From contig NZ_SRJD01000001.1 of the NCBI RefSeq assembly GCF_004684935.1, forward strand, positions 310,001 to 374,000: a stretch of 64,000 nucleotides of DNA, written 5' to 3'. The notes under the pieces are model-generated. The model was given only the letters and a program-made list of their open reading frames with translations, was not told the origin of the DNA and made no database searches. Positions 42,714 to 53,057 of this stretch are shown here, one piece after another. The number at the start of each line of letters is the position of its first letter. Position 1 is the stretch's first letter. Source of the DNA: Sporolactobacillus shoreae. Lineage in GTDB: Bacteria > Bacillota > Bacilli > Bacillales > Sporolactobacillaceae. A program made the position numbers and the translations under genes.

Positions 42714-44171
42714 ATGAAATTTTCAGAACTAGATGTAAGCGAAGAAATATTGAAAGCAACCGAAAAAATGGGATTTCAGGAAATGACCCCCATTCAAGAG
42801 CAGGCGATACCTGTTGCAAAAACAGGAGTCGATTTAATCGGCCAGGCACAAACAGGAACAGGAAAGACAACAGCTTTCGGCATTCCGATGATTGAAGCTG
42901 TGGATTCGGCCGATTCTGATATTCAGGGAGTAGTCATTACTCCGACACGTGAACTTGCTATTCAAAATGCTCAGGAACTGAATTCGCTGGGTTATTTCAA
43001 AAGAGTAAGAACAGTTGCTGTTTATGGCGGTCAGGACATTCAGAAACAGATCCGCGATCTGAAGAGGCATCCAGCCATTATCTCGGCAACTCCGGGAAGA
43101 TTGCTCGACCATATCAAAAGACGCACGATCCGGCTTGATCAGATTAAAGTGATCGTTTTGGACGAAGCGGATGAAATGCTGAATATGGGATTTATTGATG
43201 ACATCCATGAAATTCTTGAGAATACCCCGCAAGAACGTCAGACGCTTCTTTTTTCGGCAACTATGCCAGGACCGATTCAACACCTCGCAGAAAAATTCAT
43301 GAAGGATCCGAAAAAAGTCCAGATCAAAGCAAAAACGCTGACAGTTTCTCTTATTGAGCAGAATTATGTCAAGGTCAGAGAACAGGAAAAATTTGACGCA
43401 CTGACCCGTTTCCTCGATATTCAGATGCCGGAGCGTGCGATTGTTTTTGGACGGACTAAGCGGCGTGTTGATGAACTAATGCGCGCACTACAGAAACGAG
43501 GCTATGAAGCAGAAGGCATCCATGGGGATCTGACCCAGTCAAAACGTGATTTGGTTCTTCGCCGTTTCAAACAAAATGAAGTCAAATTACTGATTGCTAC
43601 GGACGTTGCCGCCCGCGGACTGGATATCAGCAATGTCACCCACGTTTACAATTTTGATTTGCCGCAGGATCCGGAAAGTTATGTACATCGTATCGGACGT
43701 ACTGGGCGCGCGGGAAAAACCGGCCAGGCACTAACGTTCATCACGCCCGGTGAAATTTCCCATCTTAAGGCTATTGAGCGTCTGACAAAACAACCGATGA
43801 AGCAGGTCAATGCACCGAGCTACAAAGAAGCACTTGCTGGTCAGCAGAAGGTTGCCGTAGATGCGCTCAAGCAATCCCTTGAGAATGACAATTATCATGA
43901 TTATGAAACAAGAGCTGAGGAACTGTTGTCGGATAATAGTCCCGCAGATATTGTTGCTGCGGCACTGAAGGTGCTGACAAAAGAACCGGATACCACACCT
44001 GTTCATTTGACACGAGAGGCGCCGTTGATGGTTAAGAGAAGCAACCGTCATCAGCAATACAACAGCAGAGACGGAAGAGGAAGAAACTTTCATTCCTACG
44101 AACGTAACGGCGAACGGAGACAGCACAGCGGTTATCGTGGTAGAAGCAGGCAGAAGTCACAGAATTATTAA
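42714..44171 (+). CDS. cshA: DEAD-box RNA helicase CshA
   Basis: 485 residues. Helicase core with Q motif ([13 protein letters not shown]), motif [13 protein letters not shown] box VLDEADEML, motif III SAT, motif [12 protein letters not shown], then a basic, Arg/Gly/Ser-rich C-terminal tail ([20 protein letters not shown]). CshA acts in ribosome assembly, cold adaptation and the RNA degradosome. AAAGGAGA precedes the ATG. A long leader with a strong hairpin lies upstream. Confidence 0.96.
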   Translation: MKFSELDVSEEILKATEKMGFQEMTPIQEQAIPVAKTGVDLIGQAQTGTGKTTAFGIPMIEAVDSADSDIQGVVITPTRELAIQNAQELNSLGYFKRVRTVAVYGGQDIQKQIRDLKRHPAIISATPGRLLDHIKRRTIRLDQIKVIVLDEADEMLNMGFIDDIHEILENTPQERQTLLFSATMPGPIQHLAEKFMKDPKKVQIKAKTLTVSLIEQNYVKVREQEKFDALTRFLDIQMPERAIVFGRTKRRVDELMRALQKRGYEAEGIHGDLTQSKRDLVLRRFKQNEVKLLIATDVAARGLDISNVTHVYNFDLPQDPESYVHRIGRTGRAGKTGQALTFITPGEISHLKAIERLTKQPMKQVNAPSYKEALAGQQKVAVDALKQSLENDNYHDYETRAEELLSDNSPADIVAAALKVLTKEPDTTPVHLTREAPLMVKRSNRHQQYNSRDGRGRNFHSYERNGERRQHSGYRGRSRQKSQNY

Positions 44172-44191
44172 TGTAAACCGTTAACTAACTG

Positions 44192-44217
44192 GAAGAAGCT
44201 AAGGCTTCTTCTTTTTT
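44192..44217 (+). terminator. terminator of cshA
   Basis: GAAGAAGC / GCTTCTTC with a 4-base loop, followed by six T residues. Confidence 0.92.
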
Positions 44218-44367
44218 ATACAATAAATTCATTTAACCAATCCTTTAATTTTTTCCAAATATAACTAGTCTAAATAGTGGGAAAAGTTTAAAGAAAATAA
44301 ACAAAAATGGTTGTAACTTTCAGAAAAGTATTGTAGAATGATGAAAAGTGCAAAGGGGGCAATAAAG

Positions 44368-44595
44368 ATGAACAATGATCACTCTTCCCAACAAAATACG
44401 AAGGCGCTTGTTCTCTATAAGGAGCAGCAGGCGAAGGTCTCAGTTGTCGAAATGTATGCCCAGATGATCCTTGACGAAATGGAATTTAACCAAAGAGTGA
44501 AACATTTGCAGTCTGAAATTGATGCCAGTCTGGATTCCGGAGATAAAGCACTGTTTATGAAACTTACCGATGAGTATAAGGAATTAGTTCGATGA
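44368..44595 (+). CDS. IDEAL domain protein
   Basis: 75 residues from ATG 44368 (AAAGGGGGC upstream). Residues about 30-72 (VEMYAQMILDEMEFNQRVKH, EIDASLDSGDKALFMKLTDEY) form the IDEAL domain found in several Bacillus proteins, including ComK-related regulators. Function here is unknown; it is probably a small interaction module. A palindromic terminator lies at 44732-44761. Confidence 0.82.
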   Translation: MNNDHSSQQNTKALVLYKEQQAKVSVVEMYAQMILDEMEFNQRVKHLQSEIDASLDSGDKALFMKLTDEYKELVR

Positions 44596-44731
44596 AAGTA
44601 ATTTAATTGTGCTAAATAGATTTGGATATGAATTAAGCTCCCTTGCGTTATTAAGCGGTTGTCAGTCCCAAGCGGGCAGAGGAGGTCATTAAGGAACAGG
44701 CGGCTGACTGTGATTAACTGAATGAACAGTA

Positions 44732-44761
44732 AAAAAGAATCCAGATCTGGATTCTTTTTTT
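44732..44761. terminator. terminator between IDEAL gene and EamA gene
   Basis: AAAAAGAATCC / GGATTCTTTTT with a 6-base AGATCT loop; T-runs on both strands. Confidence 0.9.
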
Positions 44762-44805
44762 ATGGGTTCGAAAAAATCTTTCTAATAGAGTGGAATGGAT
44801 GTTAT

Positions 44806-45714
44806 TTAGTGCGACAAGCTTTTTCTTCCGTCTGGCCACTCCGCAAGCAGCATGCCGATCAGAATGAATCCGCAGCCGGCCAGTTCGGCGGTGCCAAGGT
44901 GCACATGCTGAAAAAGAACTGAAGTCCAGGCGGCAAAAACAGGCTCCATTATATAGATAATGCCTACATGTGTCGCTGGTGTTTCCTTCTGAAGAAGCGT
45001 CTGAAGAAGGAAAGCGAACGCGGTGGCAAATAGAGCCATAAACAGGATGACTCCCGCGACATCAGGTTCCAGTAGCGTTTGAAAGTCCGCGATGCGCAAC
45101 CCCTCAGTTGAAAAACCAAAAACAAGGCTAAGCAGAGCCACAACGGTTAGCTGAACGATCGTCAATGACAGACTGTTGTACTGATCAGTCACTTTAGCGG
45201 TAAAGACGATGTGCAAAGCGAAAGCAGCGGCGCAGATCAGAACAATCAGATCTCCGCGATTTAATGATAACTGTCCCCTTGTTGTCAGAAAAAAAAGCCC
45301 GACAACAGCAAAGAGTATCCCCGCGATGGCTGCAGCAGGTGGCATTTTTCTGAGCAGCAATGCGGACAGAATGGGAACCAGCACCACACTCAGTCCTGTA
45401 ATAAACGCGGCGTTTGACGCAGATGTATAAAGAAGTCCGATGGTCTGACAGGCATAACCGATAAACAGAAAAAATCCTAGGAGAGTTCCTGATCCAATCA
45501 AACGGACCAAATGTTGCCGACTCTTTTCGGAGTTCTTTTTAAAAAGCAACTTCCAGATTGCAAGAAAGAGGGCGGCAATTAAAAACCGCCAGGCATTGAA
45601 AGTCATCGGGGTCAGCTTATCCAGAACATTCTGGACGATAATGAATGTCGTTCCCCAGACGAATGTGATGCCTAGTAGAGCGGTATCTGCGGTGAGCGCG
45701 CGCCTGAGTGTCAT
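44806..45714 (-). CDS. EamA/DMT family transporter
   Basis: 302 residues with ten predicted membrane helices arranged as two EamA repeats (FVWGTTFIIVQNVLDKLTP in the first, PATHVGIIYIMEPVFAA in the second). Such proteins often export amino acids or other metabolites. Its ATG overlaps the stop of the upstream RNase H-like gene (ATGA), indicating translational coupling. Confidence 0.88.
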   Translation of the reverse strand: MTLRRALTADTALLGITFVWGTTFIIVQNVLDKLTPMTFNAWRFLIAALFLAIWKLLFKKNSEKSRQHLVRLIGSGTLLGFFLFIGYACQTIGLLYTSASNAAFITGLSVVLVPILSALLLRKMPPAAAIAGILFAVVGLFFLTTRGQLSLNRGDLIVLICAAAFALHIVFTAKVTDQYNSLSLTIVQLTVVALLSLVFGFSTEGLRIADFQTLLEPDVAGVILFMALFATAFAFLLQTLLQKETPATHVGIIYIMEPVFAAWTSVLFQHVHLGTAELAGCGFILIGMLLAEWPDGRKSLSH

Positions 45715-46136
45715 AGTGGATCACACTCGCTTTTTCCTGGTTTCTGCTGTGAACGGATAGCCAGCCTTGCTAAAGAGTCCGCGTTTTTATTCTTTACATC
45801 CGGAATCCATTTGCAGAAGAATAGGTTGAATTGATCAATCAGTGCGAGTGCCGCACTGAGATAGTGGGAAAATTCGGCTTTTTTGACATATCTCTTTTCA
45901 ATGGCCTGGTTGACTAGCTGTGAATCGGTACGGAATGAAACATTCCGGTAACCCTTCTCATGGCAGAACTGAAGTGCGCGCACCAGCGCGGCAAATTCAG
46001 CTTCGTGGTTGCTCAGCAAAGTTCCCAGGGGAAATGATTCTCTAATCTCATTGCCGTTGCCTAAATTTATATAGATGCCTCCGCCAGCAAGTCCTGGGTT
46101 GCCAACTGAAGCGCCGTCAAATGAAACTTCAATCAA
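45711..46136 (-). CDS. RNase HI-like protein (YpdQ type)
   Basis: 141 residues from TTG 46136 (AAGGATGGG upstream). RNase H fold with putative acidic residues Asp7 (SFDGAS), Glu47 (SNHEAEFAA), Asp71 (RTDSQLV) and Asp120 (NADSLARLA), so the catalytic set appears intact. Bacillus YpdQ is reported as a weak or inactive homologue, so activity cannot be assumed. The stop overlaps the start of the EamA gene. Confidence 0.85.
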   Translation of the reverse strand: MIEVSFDGASVGNPGLAGGGIYINLGNGNEIRESFPLGTLLSNHEAEFAALVRALQFCHEKGYRNVSFRTDSQLVNQAIEKRYVKKAEFSHYLSAALALIDQFNLFFCKWIPDVKNKNADSLARLAIRSQQKPGKSECDPL

Positions 46137-46313
46137 AGATTCCCATCCTTCCTCAATATGTATTACCTTTCAAATATTAGCATACAACAAAAATCTGTAT
46201 GATGAAAAAATATATTTTTTTTCATGCCTGTATTTGAGGAACGTACGTTATGTTATCATAGGAAATGAAATGGACTCGGATAACTAATAATGTGATTGGG
46301 TGATCAGTTAAAA

Positions 46314-48005
46314 ATGACAGGCAAATCAAGTGCGGTAAAATCCGATATTGAGATTGCTCAGGAAGCTAAACTCGCTCCGATCAGCGAAATTGCCTCTGGT
46401 CTTGGTCTTGAGGAAGAAGACTGGGAGCCATACGGACGCTACAAAGCAAAAGTTTCGGTGAAGACGCTGAAGAAATTTCAGGAAAAGGCTGACGGAAAAA
46501 TCATTCTTGTCACTTCCATCAATCCGACACCTGCCGGTGAAGGCAAGTCGACGGTTACAGTCGGGTTGGGCCAAGCTTTAAACAGAATTGGAAAGAAAAC
46601 GGTTATCGCCCTGCGCGAACCTTCACTAGGACCGACGATGGGATTGAAAGGCGGGGCAGCAGGCGGCGGATACTCTCAAGTTGTCCCCATGGAAGATATT
46701 AATTTACACTTTACGGGCGATTTTCACGCGATTACTGCGGCTCATAATGCATTGGCTGCTCTTCTGGACAATCATATCCATCAAGGCAATGAATTGAATA
46801 TAGATCCAAGACGTATTGCTTGGAAGCGTGTTGTAGATCTGAACGACCGTGCACTCCGTCACGTGATTATCGGTCTTGGAGGAAAAGCGAACGGCGTTCC
46901 ACGTGAAGACGGATTTGATATTACAGTGGCTTCTGAAATTATGGCCATTCTCTGTCTCTCTGAAGACCTCAAAGATCTGAAGGAACGGCTCAGCCGAATG
47001 CTGATTGCCTATACATATGACGGGAGACCTGTATTCGTTAAAGACCTGAAAGTTGAAGGTGCTCTGACACTGCTTCTTAAAGAGGCGATCCATCCCAATC
47101 TTGTACAGACATTGGAGAATACACCTGCATTCGTGCATGGCGGCCCGTTTGCCAATATAGCTCATGGCTGTAACAGTGTTCTGGCGACCAAAATGGGCGC
47201 GAAGCTTGGAGACTATGTCGTAACGGAGGCTGGTTTCGGTGCTGACCTTGGTGCGGAAAAATTCCTCGATATTACGACGCGTGCCGGACATTTTAGGCCT
47301 GGCGCTGTTGTGATTGTTGCGACGATACGCGCATTGAAAATGCATGGTGGTATGAAAAAAGAAGAGCTTAAAAATGAGAGCCTTGATGCTCTGGCCAAAG
47401 GGATGGAAAACCTTACCTGCCATATTGAAACAATTAAAGCTTTTGGCTTGCCTTATGTGGTTGCCATTAACCATTTCATTTTTGACACAGACAACGAAGT
47501 CAAGTATGTGAAAGAGTGGTGTGCCGAAAACGGACATCCGGTTGCTTTGGCTAAAGTCTGGGAAGATGGTGGAAAGGGTGGAGAAGAATTGGCACAGCTT
47601 GTTGCCGACACGGTGGAATCTACTGAAAATCACTTTAAACCTCTCTACAGCTTGGAGGACTCAATTGAAGACAAACTTTCAGCTGTAGTGACGAAAGTAT
47701 ACGGTGGAAAAGAGATCGAATATTCTCCGAAAGCACAAAAACAGCTCGCCAAGATTAAAAAGAACGGTTGGGATAAGTTCCCTGTCTGCATCGCAAAGAC
47801 TCAGTATTCACTCTCAGATGACCCAAAACTGATCGGACGGCCGACAGACTTCATCATTCATGTCCGCGAACTGAAAGCCTCAGTTGGTGCAGGCTTCGTT
47901 GTTGCTATGACGGGAAGCGTTCTGACTATGCCCGGATTGCCCAAGGAACCTGCAGCTCTGAATATGGACGTCGGTCCTGATGGAAAAATTGTCGGCTTGT
48001 TTTAA
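46314..48005 (+). CDS. fhs: formate-tetrahydrofolate ligase
   Basis: 563 residues from ATG 46314; an in-frame TTG at 46296 would add six. It makes 10-formyl-THF from formate, THF and ATP. P-loop [16 protein letters not shown] lies near 64-79, with [20 protein letters not shown] and [12 protein letters not shown] also present. It supplies one-carbon units for purines and for thymidylate, in line with thyA-dfrA at 55469-56745. The ribosome site is weak for both starts. Confidence 0.95.
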   Translation: MTGKSSAVKSDIEIAQEAKLAPISEIASGLGLEEEDWEPYGRYKAKVSVKTLKKFQEKADGKIILVTSINPTPAGEGKSTVTVGLGQALNRIGKKTVIALREPSLGPTMGLKGGAAGGGYSQVVPMEDINLHFTGDFHAITAAHNALAALLDNHIHQGNELNIDPRRIAWKRVVDLNDRALRHVIIGLGGKANGVPREDGFDITVASEIMAILCLSEDLKDLKERLSRMLIAYTYDGRPVFVKDLKVEGALTLLLKEAIHPNLVQTLENTPAFVHGGPFANIAHGCNSVLATKMGAKLGDYVVTEAGFGADLGAEKFLDITTRAGHFRPGAVVIVATIRALKMHGGMKKEELKNESLDALAKGMENLTCHIETIKAFGLPYVVAINHFIFDTDNEVKYVKEWCAENGHPVALAKVWEDGGKGGEELAQLVADTVESTENHFKPLYSLEDSIEDKLSAVVTKVYGGKEIEYSPKAQKQLAKIKKNGWDKFPVCIAKTQYSLSDDPKLIGRPTDFIIHVRELKASVGAGFVVAMTGSVLTMPGLPKEPAALNMDVGPDGKIVGLF

Positions 48006-48019
48006 TATAATCGGAGAAG

Positions 48020-48057
48020 AAGCGTTTCGTACCGGAGGGACCGGACGAAACGCTTTT
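48020..48057 (+). terminator. terminator of fhs
   Basis: AAGCGTTTCGT / ACGAAACGCTT with an inner CCGG/CCGG pairing, followed by TTTTT. Confidence 0.92.
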
Positions 48058-48081
48058 TTCAACTGAAAGGGGATTGGTAAA

Positions 48082-48348
48082 ATGAAACTTTCAAAAGTAC
48101 AGAAGGATCAAATCATTGAGAACCTGCAGTCCTATTATTTTGATACTTATCACGAACAACTTGGTCTGATCGGCGCGGAAAATATTTTCTCTTTTTTTAT
48201 GAAGGAATGTGCTCCGATGATCTATAACATGGCGCTGAGAGACGCTAAATTTGTAGTCGACCGGCAAATGTCGTCTCTTCAGGAAGAACTGGATGTCCTG
48301 GAGAAAAGGGAAGCCATTGGGGCAGAACTCTATGAAGACCACGGTTAA
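48082..48348 (+). CDS. DUF2164 family protein
   Basis: 88 residues matching the small DUF2164 family: MKLSKVQKDQIIENLQSYY, EQLGLIGAENIFSFFMKECAP and YNMALRDAKFVVDRQ. Mostly helical; function unknown. AAAGGGGATTGG precedes the ATG. Short inverted repeats with Fur-box character follow its stop. Confidence 0.82.
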   Translation: MKLSKVQKDQIIENLQSYYFDTYHEQLGLIGAENIFSFFMKECAPMIYNMALRDAKFVVDRQMSSLQEELDVLEKREAIGAELYEDHG

Positions 48349-48369
48349 ATGATAAATGAATTATGTAAA

Positions 48370-48384
48370 TGATAATGATAATTA
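48370..48384 (+). promoter_or_regulatory. Fur-family box 1
   Basis: TGATAATGATAATTA matches the 7-1-7 Fur consensus TGATAAT-N-ATTATCA at 13 of 15 positions; it lies upstream of the VIT1/CCC1-like gene. Confidence 0.6.
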
Positions 48385-48456
48385 AAATCATTTGTAAATA
48401 ATCCATCTATATACAAGGAAAACGGAAGATGAGTTACTTTTTATTTTATTATAATA

Positions 48457-48471
48457 AGATAATCATTATAG
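48457..48471 (+). promoter_or_regulatory. Fur/PerR-family box 2
   Basis: AGATAATCATTATAG matches the Fur or PerR 7-1-7 consensus at 12 of 15 positions, 70 bases before the VIT1/CCC1-like start. Confidence 0.55.
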
Positions 48472-48540
48472 TTGAACTGTTGAATAAGTCGTGATAAGAT
48501 GAACCTGTCCAAGAGAATGAGAGTTTAGGAGTTTCTCGTT

Positions 48541-49467
48541 ATGGTACATGAAATTAGATCGCTTTTTCACGTAGCGATAACAAAGACAGGTGTAAATAGA
48601 GTGACGGCAATAAAGAAAAATTTTTTCGGGATTGAGAAACGGCTGTTTTTGCAGCTTTCTCTTTTTAGATATTGGAAAGAAAATTTAAAAATTGAGCATA
48701 ACCGGCAAACGTACGCGAAAATCTCTGAGGCTGAAGAAAAACTAATATCTTCTGTTTTCCCCGGTGAACATGGCATTGATGTAGGCAGGTTGTTTCACTT
48801 CTATGTTTTTCTTAGCAAAATGCTGGGCTTTACTTTTGTCACTCAGCTGATGATGAAGGTAAAGGAGCGCCGGCTGCACCGGATGGTCAATCAGTCTGCT
48901 GACTATTCAGTGGAAAAGGTACAGAGGATCGACTCTTTAATTTCACAGGAGAGAGAGTTGATCGCACAATTAAAAGAAGTGCGGCTTGATTTTGTCGGAG
49001 CGATCATTCTTGGCATGAATGACGCGCTCGTCGAAATCACGGGCAGTGTCGCCGGATTTACACTTTCAATGTCTAACACAAAAATTATTGCTGTTGCCGG
49101 TCTGATCACCGGTATTGCAGCCTCATTCTCGATGGCTGCGAGCGAGTTTATGGCCGAAAGGTCTGCTGGAAATATGAAGAAGGCAGCTACAGCCGCAATT
49201 TATACGGGCTTTTCTTATTTGCTGACTGTTATTTTGCTGGTTCTTCCGTTTTTCACGCTTCCAGCTCACGAGTATATGCTTGCCCTCTTGTTTACAGTCA
49301 TTATAGCTGTCGTTGTCATATTCATTTTCAGCTATTACATGGCTGTCGCAAAAGAAATCAGTTTCAGGCAGCGTTTCTTTGAAATGGTATTTGTTAGCCT
49401 TGGTGTTGCGGCGCTGACGTTTTTCATTGGATTCATTGTTAAGAACTACATGGGCATTTCGGCATAA
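48541..49467 (+). CDS. VIT1/CCC1-family (iron/manganese) membrane protein
   Basis: 308 residues. The first ~155 residues are soluble and helical, a rubrerythrin-like or regulatory region. The C-terminal half holds five hydrophobic helices with the VIT1/CCC1 signature (FVGAIILGMNDALVEITGSVAGFTLSM) and ASEFMAERSAG. Such proteins move Fe2+ or Mn2+ out of the cytosol. AGGAG precedes the ATG by 9 bases. Two Fur/PerR-like boxes upstream suggest metal- or peroxide-dependent control. Confidence 0.82.
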   Translation: MVHEIRSLFHVAITKTGVNRVTAIKKNFFGIEKRLFLQLSLFRYWKENLKIEHNRQTYAKISEAEEKLISSVFPGEHGIDVGRLFHFYVFLSKMLGFTFVTQLMMKVKERRLHRMVNQSADYSVEKVQRIDSLISQERELIAQLKEVRLDFVGAIILGMNDALVEITGSVAGFTLSMSNTKIIAVAGLITGIAASFSMAASEFMAERSAGNMKKAATAAIYTGFSYLLTVILLVLPFFTLPAHEYMLALLFTVIIAVVVIFIFSYYMAVAKEISFRQRFFEMVFVSLGVAALTFFIGFIVKNYMGISA

Positions 49468-49491
49468 TTACTGGATCAGAGGTGTCAGAAG

Positions 49492-50247
49492 ATGATACTT
49501 TCAGGGAAAAATGTATTAGTAACAGGTGGTTCCCGCGGACTGGGAAGGGCAGTTGCCGAAACACTGGCAACATCCGGGGCCGCAGTCATTATCAATTATG
49601 CTCACCATGAAGGAGATGCGGTTAAAACAGCTGAAGATATAAGGAAAAAAGGCGGCCGTGCCTATGTGGTTCATGCAGACGTGACTGATGAACACTCGGT
49701 GAATCAGCTTTCTGAAAAAATCATCGATTTGGGGATTGGTACTGTTGATATACTGGTTAATAATGCAACAGGTCCCCAGCCTGAAAAGAATATTGAAGAA
49801 TGCAGCTGGCAGGACTATCTTGACCAGCTTGTTTTTACTGTCAAAGCTCCCTTGCTCCTCACAAAAATGCTTTTTCAAGCAATGAAAGAGAAGCACTGGG
49901 GCAGAATCATCAACATCGGCAGTGAAGTTGTGCAGCTGGGGAGTGGCGGCTTTTCAAATTATGTGACAGCAAAGTCAGCAATGATTGGTATGACTAGATC
50001 TTGGGCGACAGAACTTGGCCCCTTCGGAATCACTGTCAACCTTGTCAATCCCGGTTTTATCCCGGTAGAGAGACATCAGGGGACAGGTGCCGCTGTGCTG
50101 GAATCTTATTCGGCAGGTGTGCCCTTAGGACACATGGGTAAACCGCAGGACATTGGCGAAATGGTTACTTTTCTTGCTTCAGAACGGGCAAAATTTATCA
50201 CCGGACAATCCATATCGGTTAACGGTGGCAATACATTTGGTATTTAA
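49492..50247 (+). CDS. short-chain dehydrogenase/reductase (FabG-like)
   Basis: 251 residues, classical SDR: cofactor motif TGGSRGLG near 12-19, NNAT in the NNAG position, catalytic Ser in NIGSEVV and YVTAK (Tyr-x3-Lys). Similar to 3-oxoacyl-ACP reductases, though solitary copies can have other substrates. The ribosome site AGAGGTG is upstream. It starts 24 bases after the transporter, so it may be co-transcribed. Confidence 0.86.
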   Translation: MILSGKNVLVTGGSRGLGRAVAETLATSGAAVIINYAHHEGDAVKTAEDIRKKGGRAYVVHADVTDEHSVNQLSEKIIDLGIGTVDILVNNATGPQPEKNIEECSWQDYLDQLVFTVKAPLLLTKMLFQAMKEKHWGRIINIGSEVVQLGSGGFSNYVTAKSAMIGMTRSWATELGPFGITVNLVNPGFIPVERHQGTGAAVLESYSAGVPLGHMGKPQDIGEMVTFLASERAKFITGQSISVNGGNTFGI

Positions 50248-50264
50248 GTGTGGCTTCAGGTCAG

Positions 50265-51536
50265 TCAGTGTATTGTCGCTGCCCGTTGAGCAGCCGTCGT
50301 TCCTGCCGCATGGCCGGTTACAAAAGCGGATGTGATGTTGTATCCTCCCGTGTATCCATGGATGTCCATGATTTCTCCACAAAAATATAATCCCGGCATG
50401 ATTTTTGACTCCATCGTTTTCGGATTTATTTCCTTCAAAGAAACGCCTCCGCCTGTAATAAAAGCCTTTTCAATCGGAAGTGTGCCATCCACCCGAACAG
50501 GAAATGCTTTAAGCATCTCCGACATTTTTCTAATGTTTTCTTTTGACAGCTGGCTGAAATTTTTTTCGGGTGCGATCCCGGCCTGATTCAGTAAGAACAG
50601 CAGGTATCTCTCAGGTACGATACCCTTCCATATGTTTCTTACTTCCTTTTTAGGGGCGGATTGAGCGAGATTCAGTAATTGTTTGCTTATGTCTTCCCCG
50701 CTTCTGTCGGGAAATGCATCAATCCGAATCTCGACATTGGGTTCCCCGTATTTTTTCAGTGCCTTGACAACGAATTGACTGAGACGCAGAATGGCGGGCC
50801 CGGACAGGCCAAAGTGGGTGAAAAGCAGATCCCATCTGTGTGTCTGTATAGCTTTACCCTTGGGACTGACCAGAGTGACCGCCACGTCACGCAGAGAAAG
50901 ACCTTGTAAAGTTTTCGCCTGAATAAAGGGTTCGGAGGATGTAAGCGGTACTTCTGTCGGGTACAATTCTGTAATCGTGTGTCCCGCGGTCTTGGCCCAT
51001 GGATAACCATCACCTGTTGAACCGGTCTGCGGTACAGATTTCCCACCGACGGCAATAATGACGCATGGAGCTTCTATTTTTTCCCCCGATTTTGTTTTCA
51101 CGCCTTTCACACATTCACCAAAGAGAACAGCCTCTACGGGCTGATTGATCCTGATTTTTACGTCCAGTTTGCCAGTTCTTTTTAATAGGGCACGAACGAC
51201 GGATTGGGCATTATTTGATACGGGGAACACACGTCCGTGATCCTCTTCTTTTAGCTGAATGCCCAGATCTTCAAAAAAATGGATGATGTCCTGATTATCA
51301 AATTCCGAAAAAGCGCTGTATAAAAAGCGCCCGTTGCCGGGTATGTGACGAATCAGTTCATCGACCGGCATCGCGTTTGTGACATTGCAGCGTCCGCCCC
51401 CTGAAATAGCGAGTTTTCTGCCAAGCTTGTCTCCCTTATCTAGGAGGCAGACGTTTGCGCCGTTTTCAGCGGCGGCAATAGATGCCATTAAACCCGCCGG
51501 CCCTCCCCCGATAACTATTACATCATATTGATTCAC
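50265..51536 (-). CDS. BaiN/RdsA-family flavoprotein (YtfP/HI0933-like)
   Basis: 423 residues from GTG 51536 (AGGGG upstream). FAD-binding motif [15 protein letters not shown] at the N-terminus, [12 protein letters not shown], and [18 protein letters not shown] at the C-terminus define the HI0933/BaiN group. Some members reduce flavins or rhodoquinone; function here is unknown. Convergent with the SDR gene, ending 17 bases from it. Confidence 0.9.
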   Translation of the reverse strand: MNQYDVIVIGGGPAGLMASIAAAENGANVCLLDKGDKLGRKLAISGGGRCNVTNAMPVDELIRHIPGNGRFLYSAFSEFDNQDIIHFFEDLGIQLKEEDHGRVFPVSNNAQSVVRALLKRTGKLDVKIRINQPVEAVLFGECVKGVKTKSGEKIEAPCVIIAVGGKSVPQTGSTGDGYPWAKTAGHTITELYPTEVPLTSSEPFIQAKTLQGLSLRDVAVTLVSPKGKAIQTHRWDLLFTHFGLSGPAILRLSQFVVKALKKYGEPNVEIRIDAFPDRSGEDISKQLLNLAQSAPKKEVRNIWKGIVPERYLLFLLNQAGIAPEKNFSQLSKENIRKMSEMLKAFPVRVDGTLPIEKAFITGGGVSLKEINPKTMESKIMPGLYFCGEIMDIHGYTGGYNITSAFVTGHAAGTTAAQRAATIH

Positions 51537-51749
51537 GAATTAGCCCCTCGATCTTTTCTCAAAGCGAATTTATTTTTAGCTTCTGCTTTTCCATCTTAAT
51601 ACAAGCGTATACGATATGAAACTGAAAATAAAGGGAGTCCATTGAAATAGGTGCGGTGTGATGTTTGTCACACATTTTATTTTTTGATAGGATAGTGAAG
51701 AAAATACTGGTGATTAAATTGCCGGCAAGTATCGATCGAGGTGGACAGC

Positions 51750-52688
51750 ATGGCCGAAGAAAAGCCATATCGGGTATTACTCTTTTATAAATATGTCACT
51801 ATAAATGAGCCTGAGGAGTTTGCGCGGAAGCATCTCGCCTTTTGCAAAAGTCTCGGGCTGAAAGGACGTATTTTAATTGCCAATGAAGGCTTGAACGGGA
51901 CTTTGTCGGGAACTCTTGAACAGACTCAGATCTATATGGATACCCTGCATCAGGATCCGCGGTTCAGTGATCTGGTGTTTAAAGTGGATCAGGCGGACGG
52001 ACACGCATTTAAGAAAATGCACGTGCGGGCACGTAAAGAAATTGTAGCTCTGAAACTTAGGAACGATATTGACCCACATGAACTGACTGGAAAACATTTG
52101 AAGCCAAAAGACTTCCGTGAAGCGATGGGGCAGGAAGACACGATTCTGATTGACGCCCGGAACAATTATGAAACGCAGATCGGCCATTTCAGGCATGCTA
52201 TTCTCCCGGATGTGAAAACATTCCGCGATCTGCCGGAGTGGATTGAACAGAATCTGGCTGATTGTAAGGACAAGAAAGTATTGACTTATTGCACGGGCGG
52301 TATCCGCTGTGAAAAATTCAGCGGGTATCTGCTGAAAGCCGGTTTCAAAGATGTCAGCCAGCTGGACGGGGGAATCGTCGAATATGGCAAGGATCCTGCA
52401 GTGAAAGGAGAACTGTACGACGGAAAATGTTATGTTTTTGACAAACGCATTTCTGTTCCTGTCAACCGCACAGATGAGGATGTCGTAGTTGGACATTGTC
52501 ACCATTGCGGAAAAACGTGCGACCGGATTGTCAACTGTGCGAATCCGGAATGCAATAAGCAGTATATCTGCTGCGAGGACTGTGAAAAAAAGTATCACAG
52601 ATCCTGTAGCGATGCCTGCCGCACACATCCGCACAATCGGTATAACATGGAATTAAAGCAGCAGGTGGAGGAGACCGCGGAAATATAA
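51750..52688 (+). CDS. trhO: tRNA uridine-34 hydroxylase TrhO (rhodanese family)
   Basis: 312 residues from ATG 51750 (GAGGTGG upstream). It makes 5-hydroxyuridine at position 34 of certain tRNAs, using oxygen. The N-terminal domain [10 protein letters not shown] is followed by the rhodanese domain with the catalytic cysteine [11 protein letters not shown] and a C-terminal Cys-rich zinc region ([20 protein letters not shown]). An ordinary, intact copy. Confidence 0.92.
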   Translation: MAEEKPYRVLLFYKYVTINEPEEFARKHLAFCKSLGLKGRILIANEGLNGTLSGTLEQTQIYMDTLHQDPRFSDLVFKVDQADGHAFKKMHVRARKEIVALKLRNDIDPHELTGKHLKPKDFREAMGQEDTILIDARNNYETQIGHFRHAILPDVKTFRDLPEWIEQNLADCKDKKVLTYCTGGIRCEKFSGYLLKAGFKDVSQLDGGIVEYGKDPAVKGELYDGKCYVFDKRISVPVNRTDEDVVVGHCHHCGKTCDRIVNCANPECNKQYICCEDCEKKYHRSCSDACRTHPHNRYNMELKQQVEETAEI

Positions 52689-52709
52689 CGGCCGAAACGA
52701 CGGGGGCGT

Positions 52710-53057
52710 CTATGCACCAGTCAGATACTGTCCGATCCGTTCATAAATCCAGTCGCTGGCCGCACTTTTTTGGTAACTGACTTCAAAAACACGGCCCCTT
52801 GCATAAACTTCATAATCGAGCCATGTTCGGCGCGTCATATGAATATGATACTTGAATAGATCATCCTTATTCTTTCTCATGTCCTCCGTCACGCGCCGCA
52901 TGGCTTGGCCAAGGAGTTCAATATACGGTGCCTTGAATTTTGCGTTGGTCCGTGCGAGGATTTTCCTGTCATGTTCAAGAGCCATACGGATCATTGGGAG
53001 AAATATATACTGCTGGATAATTTGCTTTTCCAGTATTGTCAGCTGATGGGCATCCAT
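52710..53057 (-). CDS. conserved hypothetical protein
   Basis: 115 residues from the ATG at 53057 (AGGTG upstream). All-helical and basic: LTILEKQIIQQYIFLPMIRM, ALEHDRKILARTNAKFKAPY, IELLGQAMRRVTEDMRKNKDD. It resembles small Bacillus proteins (YhjD-type) of unknown function; this resemblance is from memory and weak. Its 3' end faces trhO. Confidence 0.65.
   Translation of the reverse strand: MDAHQLTILEKQIIQQYIFLPMIRMALEHDRKILARTNAKFKAPYIELLGQAMRRVTEDMRKNKDDLFKYHIHMTRRTWLDYEVYARGRVFEVSYQKSAASDWIYERIGQYLTGA

Noticed and set aside
44596-44731. Purine-rich stretch with GAGGAGG after the IDEAL gene
   Set aside because: Only a nine-codon ATT frame follows; no gene or RNA fold stands out.
46704-47633. 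Long antisense frame (309 codons) inside fhs
   Set aside because: Fully inside a conserved gene and rich in residues typical of reversed codons; a shadow frame.
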